From Actinomycetes bacterium (lineage in GTDB: Bacteria > Actinomycetota > Acidimicrobiia > Acidimicrobiales > RAAP-2): a DNA stretch of 64,000 nt. The notes beneath the pieces are model-generated. The model saw nothing but the letters and a program-made list of their open reading frames with translations. It did not search any database and was not told the origin of the DNA. Shown here piece by piece: positions 8,892 through 17,778 of this stretch. Every line of letters starts with the position of its first letter. The first letter of the stretch is position 1. Location: the NCBI GenBank assembly GCA_021803085.1, contig JAJZMD010000146.1:38039-102038 (forward strand). Reading direction: 5' to 3'. The translations under genes and the position numbers were made by a program.

Positions 8892-10383
8892 GGTCCGCCT
8901 CGTCGACGTCTCGATCCGGGACGGCAACCAGTGCCTGTGGAGCGCGACCGGGTTGGCGACCCCGCAGATCGTGCAGGTGGCGCCGCTGCTCGAGCGCGTC
9001 GGGTACCACGCGCTCGACTACATCTCCAGCACGTTCATGGGGGTCGCCGTCCGCACGCACCAGGAGGACCCCTGGGAGCGGATCCGCCGGACCCGCTCGG
9101 CCGCGCCGACGACGCACCTCCAGTTCATCGGGACCGGGTTCCGCTTCATCTCCTGGGAGGAGGCGAGCCAGGACCTGATGCAGCTCATCTACGACCGTCT
9201 CGTGATGGCCGGCATCTCGCGGTTCATCGTCCTCGACCCGATGCACGACGTGGCGGCGATGCGGAGGTCGGCTGCCATGGTGCGACGGGCGGGCGCGCCC
9301 GAGGTCATGGGTGCGCTCACGTTCACGCTGAGCCCTGTCCACGACGACGCGTTCTACGCGGGCATCGCCCGGACGATCGGCGAGGACCCGAACTTCGACC
9401 GTGCCTACATCAAGGACCCGACGGGCATGCTCGACCCCGAGCGCGCCCGGACCCTCATCCCTGCGGTGAAGACGGCGCTCGGCGGCAAGCCGCTCGAGCT
9501 CCACTCGCACTGCACCATCGGGCTGTCCCAGATCACCTACCCGAGGGCTCCCGAGCTCGGCGTCGACGTCCTGCACGTCGCGCCCGGGCCGCTCGCCAAC
9601 GGCTCGTCGCTCCCGGACGCCCAGAGGGTGGTGGCCAACCTACGCGAGCTGGGGCACACGGTCGACATCGACGATCGCGCGCTCGGGCTGGTCGCGGACT
9701 ACTTCTGCGACCTGGCCGCCGCCGAAGGGCTCCCGGTCGGGACCCCCCAGGACTACGACGCGGCGTTCTTGCGTCACCAGGTCGCCGGCGGCGTCCTCAC
9801 GACGACCCGACGCCAGCTGCGCGAGGTGGGTCTCGAGGACCGGTTCGCCCAGGTGATCGAGGAGGTGCCCCGCGTGCGCGCCGAGCTCGGGTACCCGATC
9901 ATGGTGACGCCCTTCCCGCAGATGGTGTGCACCCAGGCCCTCTACAACGTCTTGGGCGCCGAGCGCTACGAGAACGTGCCCGACGAGGTGATCCGCTACG
10001 TGCTCGCTCGATTCGGCCGTCCCACCTCGCCGGTCGACCCGGAGGTGCAGGACAAGATCCTCTCTCGCCCCCGAGCGCGGGAGCTCGAAGCCGAGCCACC
10101 CCCGCCGACGGTCGCACAGCTGCGCCGGCGGTTCCCCGGGGCCGGCGACGAGGAGCTCATCTTGCGCGCCACGATGCCGGGCAACCAGGTGGACGCCATG
10201 CGTGCCGCGGGGCCAGCCCGCAGCCACTACAACCCGAAGCTCCGCCCGGTCCTCGGGCTCCTCGAAGAGCTGAGCCGCCGACCCGCGCTCTTCGATCTCG
10301 ACGTGGAGCGCTCCGGGATGCGGCTCCGGCTCCGCCGCCGCGGCGCGGAGGGCGACGACGCAGAGGAGGCCAGTGCGGTCTGA
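8884..10383 (+). CDS. Biotin-dependent carboxyltransferase subunit (pyruvate carboxylase B / oxaloacetate decarboxylase alpha type)
   Basis: A 499-residue HMGL-like TIM-barrel carboxyltransferase. The N-terminus VRLVDVSIRDGNQCLW is a variant of the family's DTTLRDGxQ motif with Ser for Thr and Ile for Leu. YIKDPTGMLDPERA and LHSHCTIGLSQITYP supply the expected lysine and the HxH metal pair; the usual HTHxTSG is altered here. The family moves carboxyl groups between carboxybiotin and a keto substrate such as pyruvate or propionyl-CoA. The start overlaps the biotin carboxylase stop. The altered motifs and the phosphotransferase neighbours suggest a non-standard acceptor. No Na+-pump subunit lies nearby, which argues against a membrane decarboxylase. 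Confidence 0.8.
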   Translation: MAEVRLVDVSIRDGNQCLWSATGLATPQIVQVAPLLERVGYHALDYISSTFMGVAVRTHQEDPWERIRRTRSAAPTTHLQFIGTGFRFISWEEASQDLMQLIYDRLVMAGISRFIVLDPMHDVAAMRRSAAMVRRAGAPEVMGALTFTLSPVHDDAFYAGIARTIGEDPNFDRAYIKDPTGMLDPERARTLIPAVKTALGGKPLELHSHCTIGLSQITYPRAPELGVDVLHVAPGPLANGSSLPDAQRVVANLRELGHTVDIDDRALGLVADYFCDLAAAEGLPVGTPQDYDAAFLRHQVAGGVLTTTRRQLREVGLEDRFAQVIEEVPRVRAELGYPIMVTPFPQMVCTQALYNVLGAERYENVPDEVIRYVLARFGRPTSPVDPEVQDKILSRPRARELEAEPPPPTVAQLRRRFPGAGDEELILRATMPGNQVDAMRAAGPARSHYNPKLRPVLGLLEELSRRPALFDLDVERSGMRLRLRRRGAEGDDAEEASAV

Positions 10384-11296
10384 ACCGACCGGCGAGCGCC
10401 CCGACCCGGTCCGCGGCCCCGACCCGGTCCGCGGCCACGACCCTGTCCGCGGCCACGACCCTGGCGCGGTCGCCCGCTTGCGCGAGGTGCGCGCGTTCCT
10501 TCTCGACCTCGACGGCACTCTCGTGCTGGGCGACCGCCACAACCACGGCCTGGTGCCGCTGCCGGGCGCGGTCGAGCTCGTGGACGCCTTGCATCGAGAC
10601 GGCGTCGGCGTCGGCGTCCTCACCAACGGCACGGCGCGGCGGCCGGACGCGCAAGCCGCAGTGCTGCGTCGGATCGGCTTCGACCTGGCGGACGAGGCGG
10701 TGCTGACGCCGGCTTCGGCAGCGGCCGAGGTGTGCGTCGCCGCCGGCCACCGGCGGGTGATGGTGCTCGGCGGCGACGGTGTCTCCGGCCCGCTCGCCGC
10801 TGCGGGCATCGAGGTGCTCCCGCCAGCAGGCCGGCCGAAGGTCGACGCGGTGCTCGTCGGCTGGTTCCGCGAGTTCGGCATCGACCATCTCGAGGCGGCT
10901 GCCAACGCGGTGTGGGACGGTGCGGCCTTCTACAGCGCGAGCCAGTCGCTGTTCTTCGCCAGCGCCGAGGGCCGGGCGATCGGCACCTCTCGGGCGATCT
11001 GCGCGGTCGTCACGGACCTCACCGGGGTGCGCCCGATCATCGTCGGCAAACCGTCCAAGCACGCGCTGCGCACCGCCCTTCACCGCCTCGGCGTGCGCCC
11101 GGGAGAGCTCGCCGTCGTCGGGGACGATCCCGAGCTCGAGGTGCCGATGGCGCTCCGTGGCGGCGCCTTCGCCGTCGCCGTCAACTCGGGCACGGGGCAC
11201 GCCGGGTCGTTCGACCAGCTCGAGGCTCGCCGCCGTCCCCACCTCGTCGTCGACGGCGCAGACGAGCTGCTGGACCTGTACCTCTCGGGGGCCTGA
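10373..11296 (+). CDS. HAD-superfamily phosphatase, NagD/4-nitrophenylphosphatase type
   Basis: A 307-residue haloacid-dehalogenase-fold hydrolase. The catalytic motif DLDGTL places the nucleophile Asp near residue 45 and the general acid near 47. Motif II is VLTNGTARR, the lysine is in IVGKPSKHALR, and motif IV is VVGDDPELEV; a NagD-type cap lies between. Such enzymes hydrolyse small phosphate esters including aryl phosphates. GTG at 10373 has GAGGAGG upstream and overlaps the preceding gene by 11 bases. The first 30 residues are a PDPVRG repeat. Within this operon it could remove the phosphate put on by the PpsA/PpsB-like kinase after carboxylation, which is inference. Confidence 0.82.
   Translation: MRSEPTGERPDPVRGPDPVRGHDPVRGHDPGAVARLREVRAFLLDLDGTLVLGDRHNHGLVPLPGAVELVDALHRDGVGVGVLTNGTARRPDAQAAVLRRIGFDLADEAVLTPASAAAEVCVAAGHRRVMVLGGDGVSGPLAAAGIEVLPPAGRPKVDAVLVGWFREFGIDHLEAAANAVWDGAAFYSASQSLFFASAEGRAIGTSRAICAVVTDLTGVRPIIVGKPSKHALRTALHRLGVRPGELAVVGDDPELEVPMALRGGAFAVAVNSGTGHAGSFDQLEARRRPHLVVDGADELLDLYLSGA
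10402..10460 (+). repeat. 18-base tandem repeat in the HAD phosphatase 5' end
   Basis: A unit of the form CGACCCGGTCCGCGGCCC occurs at 10402-10419, 10420-10437 and, with two substitutions, 10438-10455, then begins again. It keeps frame and gives the protein a repeated Asp-Pro-Val-Arg-Gly N-terminal extension. Confidence 0.85.
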
Positions 11297-11486
11297 CGCC
11301 GGGCCGCGCCCGCCGGCACGCGGGCGGATCGTCCGGCACCTGTGCGCCGAGGGGCTCCCGTCGAACCCGAGACCTCCTTCGGCTGGCGGTAGGCCGGGCG
11401 GCGTCGGCCAGCTCGTCCCACCCCGCGTGCCGCGTGTGCTAGTCGTAGCGCAGCGCCCGAGAGGCGACATCGAGGAGGGGGACCCA

Positions 11487-13043
11487 ATGGCACGCCCGGC
11501 GTTCTTCGGCTACGACCGCCCCCCGCGCCACGGCGCGCGGTGCAGGACCGTCGCGGTGCCGCTGCGCAACGGGATGCACCTCGTCGCCGACCTCACCCTG
11601 CCAGCGCCAGGTGACGAGCCCGGCCCGGGACGCCACGGCCAGGGGTACCCCGGCCTGGTCGCCCACTACACCCCCTACGGCCGCACGCAGCGGCGGCCCG
11701 AGGCGGCCTGGTGGGCGGCGCGGGGCTACGCCGTGCTCGTGTGCGACATCCGCGGCACCGGCGACTCGCCCGGGATGTTCCCGGGCTGCCTGTCGGCAGG
11801 TGAGAACGAGGACAACGAGGACGTCATCGAGTGGCTCGCGGCCCAGCCGTTCTGCACGGGCAGGGTGGTGCAGTACGGGCAGAGCTACGGGGGCATGGCG
11901 GCGCTGCGCGTCGCGTCGCGCCAGCCCCCCCACCTCGTCGCGATCGCACCGCAGGAGACCTACTCGAGCTATTACCGGCACACGGCGTTCCCCGGCGGGA
12001 TCCCCGCGGGCGCGGGGCGCAACTGGGCCGACGGCGTGCCCACCTACACGGCTGGCAGGGTGAGCGCGAGCTTCCAGAAGGAGCTCTGGGCGGTCCATCC
12101 GCTCATCGACGAGTTCTGGCGCCAGGTCGACATCGACACGAAGTACGCCTCGATCACCGTGCCGGCGCTGTGCTGCGGGGGCTGGCTGGACGTCTTCCGG
12201 GAGGGGACGGTCGAGAACCACACCGGGCTCGGCGCGCGCTCGTTCCTCGTCATGGGGCCGTGGCCCCACGGCCCGCTCGACCGGATGGACCTCGAGCCGC
12301 TGCCCCTCGGGGCGGTGCTCGCCTTCTTCGACCGCCACTGCACGGGCGACGGATGGGACGAAGGGGCGGGTGCCCCCCTGCCCCCGGCGCCGGTCATGTC
12401 CTACGAGCTCCCCCGGCCGGCGAGCCGCGGATGGACGGAGCTGGACGGGTTCCCGCCGACCGATGCCAGCGAGCTCGACCTCGCCCTCTGCACCCGCGGC
12501 AGGCTCGCGGACGAGCCCGGTGAGGGGGCGACCGCGTCGTTCGTGACGGACCCCAACGACGGCCCGGCCGCCCTCGTCTTCGGGCCTGACGCGACCTTCC
12601 CCGACGACGCCGGCGTCGACCAGCACGAGCGGGACGCGCGGCGCCTCGGGTTCGAGACGAGACCGCTCGAGGACGACGTCACGGTCGTAGGAGCGGCGCG
12701 CCTGCAGCTCCGCGCGTCGCTCAGCCAGCCCGACGCCACCTTCGTGGCGAGGCTCATGGACTACTCCCCCGACGGGCGGGCGCAGGAGATCACCGTCGGC
12801 TACCTTCGGGCGAGCCACCGCGCGGGACACGACCGTGTCGTGGCGGTCCGGGAGGGCGAGCCGACCGACTACTCCATGACGCTCCAGCCGGTCCACTGGC
12901 GGCTTCGCGCCGGGCACCGCCTGCGGGTGAGCCTTTCCGCGGGGGACGTGCCCGCGCTGATGCCGGACACGCCAGAAGGCACGGTCACCGTGGCCGTAGG
13001 GCAGGGCGGCTCCCGCCTCCAGGTCCCGGTGGTGTTCGGATGA
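11487..13043 (+). CDS. CocE/NonD-family alpha/beta hydrolase (X-Pro dipeptidyl-peptidase S15 type)
   Basis: A 518-residue hydrolase of the cocaine-esterase/X-Pro dipeptidyl-peptidase family. The nucleophile is Ser133 in GQSYGG, preceded by YAVLVCDIRGTGDSPG. The C-terminal half has the jelly-roll domain ending TVAVGQGGSRLQVPVVF. Relatives cleave esters and amides, including those of aromatic and acylated compounds. The ATG at 11487 has GAGGAGGGGG upstream. A 190-base gap separates it from the phosphatase gene, so it may have its own promoter. Its stop overlaps the next start (ATGA). The natural substrate is unknown. Confidence 0.83.
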   Translation: MARPAFFGYDRPPRHGARCRTVAVPLRNGMHLVADLTLPAPGDEPGPGRHGQGYPGLVAHYTPYGRTQRRPEAAWWAARGYAVLVCDIRGTGDSPGMFPGCLSAGENEDNEDVIEWLAAQPFCTGRVVQYGQSYGGMAALRVASRQPPHLVAIAPQETYSSYYRHTAFPGGIPAGAGRNWADGVPTYTAGRVSASFQKELWAVHPLIDEFWRQVDIDTKYASITVPALCCGGWLDVFREGTVENHTGLGARSFLVMGPWPHGPLDRMDLEPLPLGAVLAFFDRHCTGDGWDEGAGAPLPPAPVMSYELPRPASRGWTELDGFPPTDASELDLALCTRGRLADEPGEGATASFVTDPNDGPAALVFGPDATFPDDAGVDQHERDARRLGFETRPLEDDVTVVGAARLQLRASLSQPDATFVARLMDYSPDGRAQEITVGYLRASHRAGHDRVVAVREGEPTDYSMTLQPVHWRLRAGHRLRVSLSAGDVPALMPDTPEGTVTVAVGQGGSRLQVPVVFG

Positions 13044-13837
13044 GCGCACTCGCACCCGGGAGCGACCAGGCGAAGGGAGTGCCGGAGCTCCCCACGGAGG
13101 GGCGCCTGTTCGAAGGCCGCCGGAAGGTCCGCATGCCCGACGTCGGCCCGGACCGGCGGGCCCGCCTGGACGCCCTCGCCCGCTACCTCGCCGACGTGGC
13201 CGAGGACGACGCGGCGGCCGCCGCGCTTCCCCCGACGGTCGGGTGGCTCCTCCGCAGCACGCGCATGGAGATCGAGCGGTTCCCCACCCTCGGCGAGGAG
13301 CTCGTCCTGCGCACCTTCTGCTCCGCCGTCGGAAGCCGGTGGGCGGAACGGACGACGCTCGTGGAGGGGTCTCATGGCGCCGAGTGCCGCGCCGTGTCGA
13401 TATGGGTGGCCGTGGACACGCAGACCGGCGCGCCCGCGCGGCTCGGCGACAGCTTCTTCGCCGTCTACGGACCCTCGGCCGGTGGGAGACGAGCGACCGC
13501 GCGGCTCGCGCTGGGCGCGCCCACGGAGACGGTGGCGCGCGAGGGTCGGCCCTGGCCGCTTCGCCGAAGCGATCTGGACGCGTGGGCGCACGTCAACAAC
13601 GCCGTCGCCTGGGCCGCGGTGGAAGACTCGGTCGACGTCGCACCGGGCAGCTCGTTGCTGGCGCGCATCGAGCACCACCTGCCCATCGATCCGGCGACGT
13701 CGCCCGTCCTGGCCGTCGAACGCACCGGCGACACGTGGCACGTGTGGCTGCTCAGCTCGCCCCGGCCAGAGGGCGTGCTCGTCGCCGCGGTGCTCGACGC
13801 CTCGGCGGGCCGAGCTTCGCCGCGCCCGGCCCAATGA
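13040..13837 (+). CDS. Acyl-ACP thioesterase-like hotdog protein
   Basis: A 265-residue tandem-hotdog protein of the acyl-ACP thioesterase type. The N-terminal hotdog carries EIERFPTLGEELVLRTFCS, and the C-terminal one begins with RRSDLDAWAHVNNAVAWAAVED, the family's D-x-D-x-x-x-HVNN signature. It is predicted to hydrolyse an acyl thioester. The ATG overlaps the previous stop by four bases. In this setting it might release a CoA or ACP ester made during carbon-source breakdown; no partner makes the substrate clear. Confidence 0.72.
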   Translation: MSALAPGSDQAKGVPELPTEGRLFEGRRKVRMPDVGPDRRARLDALARYLADVAEDDAAAAALPPTVGWLLRSTRMEIERFPTLGEELVLRTFCSAVGSRWAERTTLVEGSHGAECRAVSIWVAVDTQTGAPARLGDSFFAVYGPSAGGRRATARLALGAPTETVAREGRPWPLRRSDLDAWAHVNNAVAWAAVEDSVDVAPGSSLLARIEHHLPIDPATSPVLAVERTGDTWHVWLLSSPRPEGVLVAAVLDASAGRASPRPAQ

Positions 13838-13916
13838 CCCACGCGGGCCCGGGCTCCCGGCACCCAATAGGCTGACCTCGTCCCGCGCGCGACCGCGAAC
13901 GCGACAAGGAGGAGCC

Positions 13917-14252
13917 GTGGCCGCAGTCATCGAGTTCCGCACCTATACGGCACACCCGGGTGAGCGGGGGGCGGTCATCCAGCTCCTCGAGGACCGGTTC
14001 TTCCCGGAGATGGAGCGCCTTGGCATGAAGGTGCTCGGCTGCTTCCCCTCACGCGACGACGAGAACACCTTCGTGTGGCTCCGCGCCTTCCCGGACGCTG
14101 CCGACCACGAGCGCCTGACGTCGGCGCTCTACGGCGGGACGCTCTGGAAAGAGGAGCTCCAGGAGCCGATCGTGTCGCGCATCGCCAGCCTCAACGTGTC
14201 GACCGCCGAGGACGCGACCGGCCTGTGGGACGCCTGGCCGGCGAGACGCTGA
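13917..14252 (+). CDS. NIPSNAP-family small protein
   Basis: A 111-residue ferredoxin-like, dimeric alpha/beta barrel protein with the NIPSNAP pattern: IEFRTYTAHPGE at the start, a central helix and FVWLRAFPD, followed by a final helix. Such proteins are found beside many catabolic operons and their reactions are mostly unknown. GTG at 13917 has an AAGGAGGAG site seven bases upstream, one of the strongest in the window, suggesting high expression. Confidence 0.75.
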   Translation: MAAVIEFRTYTAHPGERGAVIQLLEDRFFPEMERLGMKVLGCFPSRDDENTFVWLRAFPDAADHERLTSALYGGTLWKEELQEPIVSRIASLNVSTAEDATGLWDAWPARR

Positions 14253-14320
14253 CCGGGCGCGTGCCTGCAGGTGCCGTGGACGGGAACCTCGGGCCCCCTG
14301 CGGCCTGAGGACTCGCCAAG

Positions 14321-15802
14321 ATGACGGCCCCTCGCCACGCCGGGCACGCCGGGCACGCCGATCTCGGCGTTCACACCGTTCACACCGATCTCGCCGATCC
14401 CGCAGATCTCGGCGTTCTCGAGGCTGCCGCGGCGCTGCGGGCCCGGAGGATCAGCTCGCTCGAGCTCACCGACGCCTGCCTGGCGCGCGTCGGGTCGCGC
14501 AACGGCGGGCCGCCGAGCTTCGACGGGGAGCCGGGCGCCGTCAACGCCTGGGTGCGCCTGTATCCAGACGAGGCCCGCGCCGAGGCACGGGCGGCCGATC
14601 GCCGCCTCGCCGCGCAGGGAGACGACGCTCCCCTCCTGTGCGGGATCCCCCTCGCCGTGAAGGACCTCTACTCGGTCGCCGGCCGACCCGTGACCGCCTC
14701 GAGCCGCGTCCTCGACGACGACCCGGTGCCCGCGGACGCAGCGGTGGTCGCCCGGCTGCGCGCGGACGGCATGGTCGTCCTGGGCCATACCCATACCCAC
14801 GAATTCGCCGCAGGTGGGACCACCGACCAGGTGGGCAACCCCTTCGATCTGTCCCTCGCCGCCGGGGGCTCGAGCGGCGGCAGCGCGGCGGCGCTCGCAG
14901 CCAGGATGGTGCCGGCGGCGCTCGGCACCGACACCTGCGGCTCGCTGCGGGTCCCTTCCGCGTGCTGCGGCACGAGCACGATCAAGCCCACCCACGGAAG
15001 GGTCTCGCTCGACGGCATCGTCCCGCTCGCGCCCACCCTCGACCATCCGGGGCCGATGGCGCGCTCGGTGGCCGACGCAGCTGCGCTGCTGTCGGTGATG
15101 GCGACGGTGCCCGAGACCTCCTGCCTGATGCCGCCACCCGCGCCGCTCGGACCGCTGGCGCTCCGGCCGAGCGCAGGCGACCGTCCGCTCGAGGGCCGCA
15201 CGGTCGCGCTCGGCGAGCCGCAGCCGGGCGTTCCCTGGGACGCGGCGGTCGTGGCCGGCATGGAGACGGCGCGCCGCGCCGTGGTCGCGCTCGGGGCGCG
15301 CGTCGTGGCCGCGCCGTCGTGGCCGCTCGAGTGGGAGCACCTGAACGCCGTGCTGCTGACCGAGATGTGGTCGTACCATTCCCGGTTCGCGCCCCGGCGC
15401 GACCGCTACCGCCCCGCGATCGCGGAGCTGGTCGATGCGGCGGCGGCCTTCGACGACGGCGCCGCGTACTTCTCGGCGCAGCTCGCGCGCTGCCGTGCCG
15501 CGGGCGCCTACGACGCGTGGTTCGCGGCCAACGACGTCGACCTCCTCTGCGAGCCGACGCTCGCGGTCCTGCCCCCGCCACGCGGCGAGGGATACGCACG
15601 CGGGCACGCCGGAGGGGTCGGCGATCCCCTGATCGCGCTCAGCGCTCGCTGGGACATGACGGGGATGCCGGTCGTCTCGCTCCCGGTCGCCTGGAACGTC
15701 GGGGTGTCCCTCGTGGCCCCACGCGGGGGGGAGGCCATCGCGGTGCAGACCGGGATCGACCTGCAAGAGCGCGCCCTCGGCCTGCCGGCCTGGCCCGAGT
15801 AG
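14321..15802 (+). CDS. Amidase (amidase-signature family)
   Basis: A 493-residue amidase-signature hydrolase. The Ser-cisSer-Lys triad is visible as Lys114 in LAVKDLYS, the first serine of GGSSGGS (about 184) and nucleophile Ser208 in TDTCGSLRVPS. It hydrolyses an amide to an acid and ammonia; its preferred substrate is not evident. The N-terminal 30 residues are a low-complexity His/Ala/Gly/Asp stretch made of near repeats, so the true start could be somewhat downstream of 14321. It ends the operon and stops nine bases before the convergent SDR gene. Confidence 0.85.
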   Translation: MTAPRHAGHAGHADLGVHTVHTDLADPADLGVLEAAAALRARRISSLELTDACLARVGSRNGGPPSFDGEPGAVNAWVRLYPDEARAEARAADRRLAAQGDDAPLLCGIPLAVKDLYSVAGRPVTASSRVLDDDPVPADAAVVARLRADGMVVLGHTHTHEFAAGGTTDQVGNPFDLSLAAGGSSGGSAAALAARMVPAALGTDTCGSLRVPSACCGTSTIKPTHGRVSLDGIVPLAPTLDHPGPMARSVADAAALLSVMATVPETSCLMPPPAPLGPLALRPSAGDRPLEGRTVALGEPQPGVPWDAAVVAGMETARRAVVALGARVVAAPSWPLEWEHLNAVLLTEMWSYHSRFAPRRDRYRPAIAELVDAAAAFDDGAAYFSAQLARCRAAGAYDAWFAANDVDLLCEPTLAVLPPPRGEGYARGHAGGVGDPLIALSARWDMTGMPVVSLPVAWNVGVSLVAPRGGEAIAVQTGIDLQERALGLPAWPE

Positions 15803-15811
15803 CCGGCCGCC

Positions 15812-16708
15812 CTACTCCAAGGGGACGACCGGGAGCGGTCCCAGCAGCTCGCTCATGGGTGCCGGCATGTAGGAGAAGTTCTTCGCGCGGGCGCCGCCGT
15901 CGACGACGAAGTCGCAACCGGTGATGAGCCGTGCGTAGTCCGAGCACAGCCAGGCGACGCAGTGGCCGATGTCGGTCGGCGTGCCCGTCGTCCCCATCGG
16001 CACGAGGGGCGGGCGGTCGCCGCTGAAGCGGGTGGGTCGCCGCCACGGCTCGTCCCCGCCGCCGCCTCCGATGCGCCCTCCCCTGCCCGACAGGATCGGC
16101 GGGACGTTCTTCTGGACCAGGTCGGGGTTGTCCGGGGTCGGGGCGGTCGGGGTGTAGCTGTTGACCCGGATCCCGTAGGGTGCGAGGTCCATCGCCGCGG
16201 CGCGCACGAAGTTGTTGACCCCGCCCTTGTGGAAGGCGTAGGCGACCACTCCGGGCGAGGCGCTCCATCCGTGCGAGGACGAGATGCACACGATCGAGCC
16301 CCGGATCTGGCGCTCGCACATCGACCGCGCGACGTGCTTGGTGTAGAGGAACGTCCCGAGCCCGCTCACGAGGACCGCGCGCGCGAAATTCTCGGCCGTC
16401 TCGTCGAGCACGCCCTTGCCCCCGAGCAGGGCGGCATTGTTGACCAGGATGTCGATCTTGCCGTAGGTGTCGAGCACCTCCTTCACGTTGGCCGCCACCT
16501 CCTCTTCGACCGTCACGTCACCTTGGAGCGCCATGCCCCGGTAGCCGTTGCGCTCCAGACGCGCGACACAGGCCTCGGCATTGTCCAGGTCGATGTCGTT
16601 GCACGCGACGGTCGCCCCGTAGGCGGCGAGCGCGAGGGCGATGCCGCTGCCGATGTTCGGCCCGGCACCGGTGACGAGCGCGATCCTCTTCTCGAGGAAC
16701 TGCTCCAT
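15812..16708 (-). CDS. Short-chain dehydrogenase/reductase
   Basis: A 298-residue SDR with a Rossmann loop GAGPNIGSGIA, the NNAAL motif and catalytic Ser in CISSSHG and Tyr-Lys in YAFHK. An inserted loop after residue 210 is rich in Gly and Arg (around GRGGRIGGGGG), which is unusual for the fold. It ends with the common VDGG motif near TGCDFVVDGG. The ATG at 16708 has AAAGGAG upstream. It is last in the minus-strand run that begins near 27.1 kb and probably oxidises or reduces an intermediate there. Confidence 0.85.
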   Translation of the reverse strand: MEQFLEKRIALVTGAGPNIGSGIALALAAYGATVACNDIDLDNAEACVARLERNGYRGMALQGDVTVEEEVAANVKEVLDTYGKIDILVNNAALLGGKGVLDETAENFARAVLVSGLGTFLYTKHVARSMCERQIRGSIVCISSSHGWSASPGVVAYAFHKGGVNNFVRAAAMDLAPYGIRVNSYTPTAPTPDNPDLVQKNVPPILSGRGGRIGGGGGDEPWRRPTRFSGDRPPLVPMGTTGTPTDIGHCVAWLCSDYARLITGCDFVVDGGARAKNFSYMPAPMSELLGPLPVVPLE

Positions 16709-16797
16709 CGGATCTCCTTTCTCCTCCCTCTTCCACTGCTGTTCCCGTCTCGCAGCGAACGACCGCCGTCGGGCGGGTACGGCCCCCGTGCTCGTCC

Positions 16798-17724
16798 TCA
16801 GCGAAGCGCGGGGACGACCTCTGCGCCGAGCAGGCGGACGTGCTCGAGGTCCTGGCCGTCGTAGACGTGGAAATAGATCACGTCGGCTCCGAGCTCCCTC
16901 GACGCCTCGGCGCGGGAGACGACGTCCGCGGGCGTGCCGACGACGCCGGCGGAGAGCAGCCTCCTGCCGGCGTCGCCCAGGCGGTCCCGGCGCGCCTCGG
17001 CCTCCTTCTTCGTGCGACCGCAAGAGACAGGGACGACGGTCGAGATGGCGACCGTCGCGGGGTCGCGCCCTACCTCCTCGCAGGTCCGGCGGAAGTTGTC
17101 GATCACGCCCGAGTCCGAGCCGGACAGCGCGGCGTTGAACTCGTCGGCGTAGCGCGCCGCGATCCGGGGCGTGCGTCTCGGGCCCGCCCCGCCGACGATG
17201 ATCCTCGGACGCGCGCGCTGCGCCGGCAGCGGGAAGTTGGCGCAGCCCTCGACGCGCCAGTGGCGGCCCTCGAAGCTGAACCGCTCGCCAGGCGGGGTCG
17301 TCCACAGCCCGGTGATGATCGCGAGCGCCTCCTCCAGGCGGTCGAACCGCTCCTTCCTCGGCGGGAAGGGGATCCCGAAGTACTGGTGCTCCCGCTCGTA
17401 CCAGCCGGTCCCGATCCCGAGCTCGACCCGTCCCCCGCTCATGGCGTCGGCGCTCGCGACGACGACCGCCAGCTGCCCGGGATGGCGGAAGGTGGCGGCC
17501 GTCATGAGCGTCCCGAGGCGCACGCGGCTGGTCTCGCGCGCCAGGCCCGCGATGGTGGTCCACGAGTCCGTCGGCACGAGACGCGTGTCGTCGGCGTCGA
17601 TCCCGAGGTAGTGGTCCGACCGGAAGAAGGCGTCGAAGCCGGCTTCCTCCGCCGTCTTCGCCATGGCGGCCAGCTCGTCGTAGGTCGCGCCGTAGCGCGG
17701 TTCGAGCAGGATCCGCACCTTCAT
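16798..17724 (-). CDS. LLM-class (F420-dependent type) oxidoreductase
   Basis: A 308-residue luciferase-like TIM barrel. Motifs include FDAFFRSDHYLG near the N-terminus, SRVRLGTLMTAATFRHPG, MSGGRVELGIGTGWYEREH and PRIIVGGAGPRRTPRIAARYADEFN, typical of actinobacterial F420-dependent enzymes. Substrate and cofactor (F420 or FMN) cannot be fixed from the sequence. GGGGGAG precedes the ATG. It lies between an amidohydrolase and an SDR in a run of catabolic genes. Confidence 0.82.
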   Translation of the reverse strand: MKVRILLEPRYGATYDELAAMAKTAEEAGFDAFFRSDHYLGIDADDTRLVPTDSWTTIAGLARETSRVRLGTLMTAATFRHPGQLAVVVASADAMSGGRVELGIGTGWYEREHQYFGIPFPPRKERFDRLEEALAIITGLWTTPPGERFSFEGRHWRVEGCANFPLPAQRARPRIIVGGAGPRRTPRIAARYADEFNAALSGSDSGVIDNFRRTCEEVGRDPATVAISTVVPVSCGRTKKEAEARRDRLGDAGRRLLSAGVVGTPADVVSRAEASRELGADVIYFHVYDGQDLEHVRLLGAEVVPALR

Positions 17725-17778
17725 CGCTCCCCCGCTTTCCCCGGTGGCCAGACCAGAAGCGTCAACACCTCGTACCTG

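Noticed and set aside
7425..10383. Membrane-bound Na+-pumping oxaloacetate decarboxylase
   Set aside because: No beta or gamma membrane subunit is nearby and a biotin carboxylase is present, which such decarboxylases do not use.
11297..11486. A tRNA-like stretch containing GTCGAACCCGAG
   Set aside because: No acceptor stem or anticodon arm can be folded around it; the similarity is limited to a T-arm-like string.
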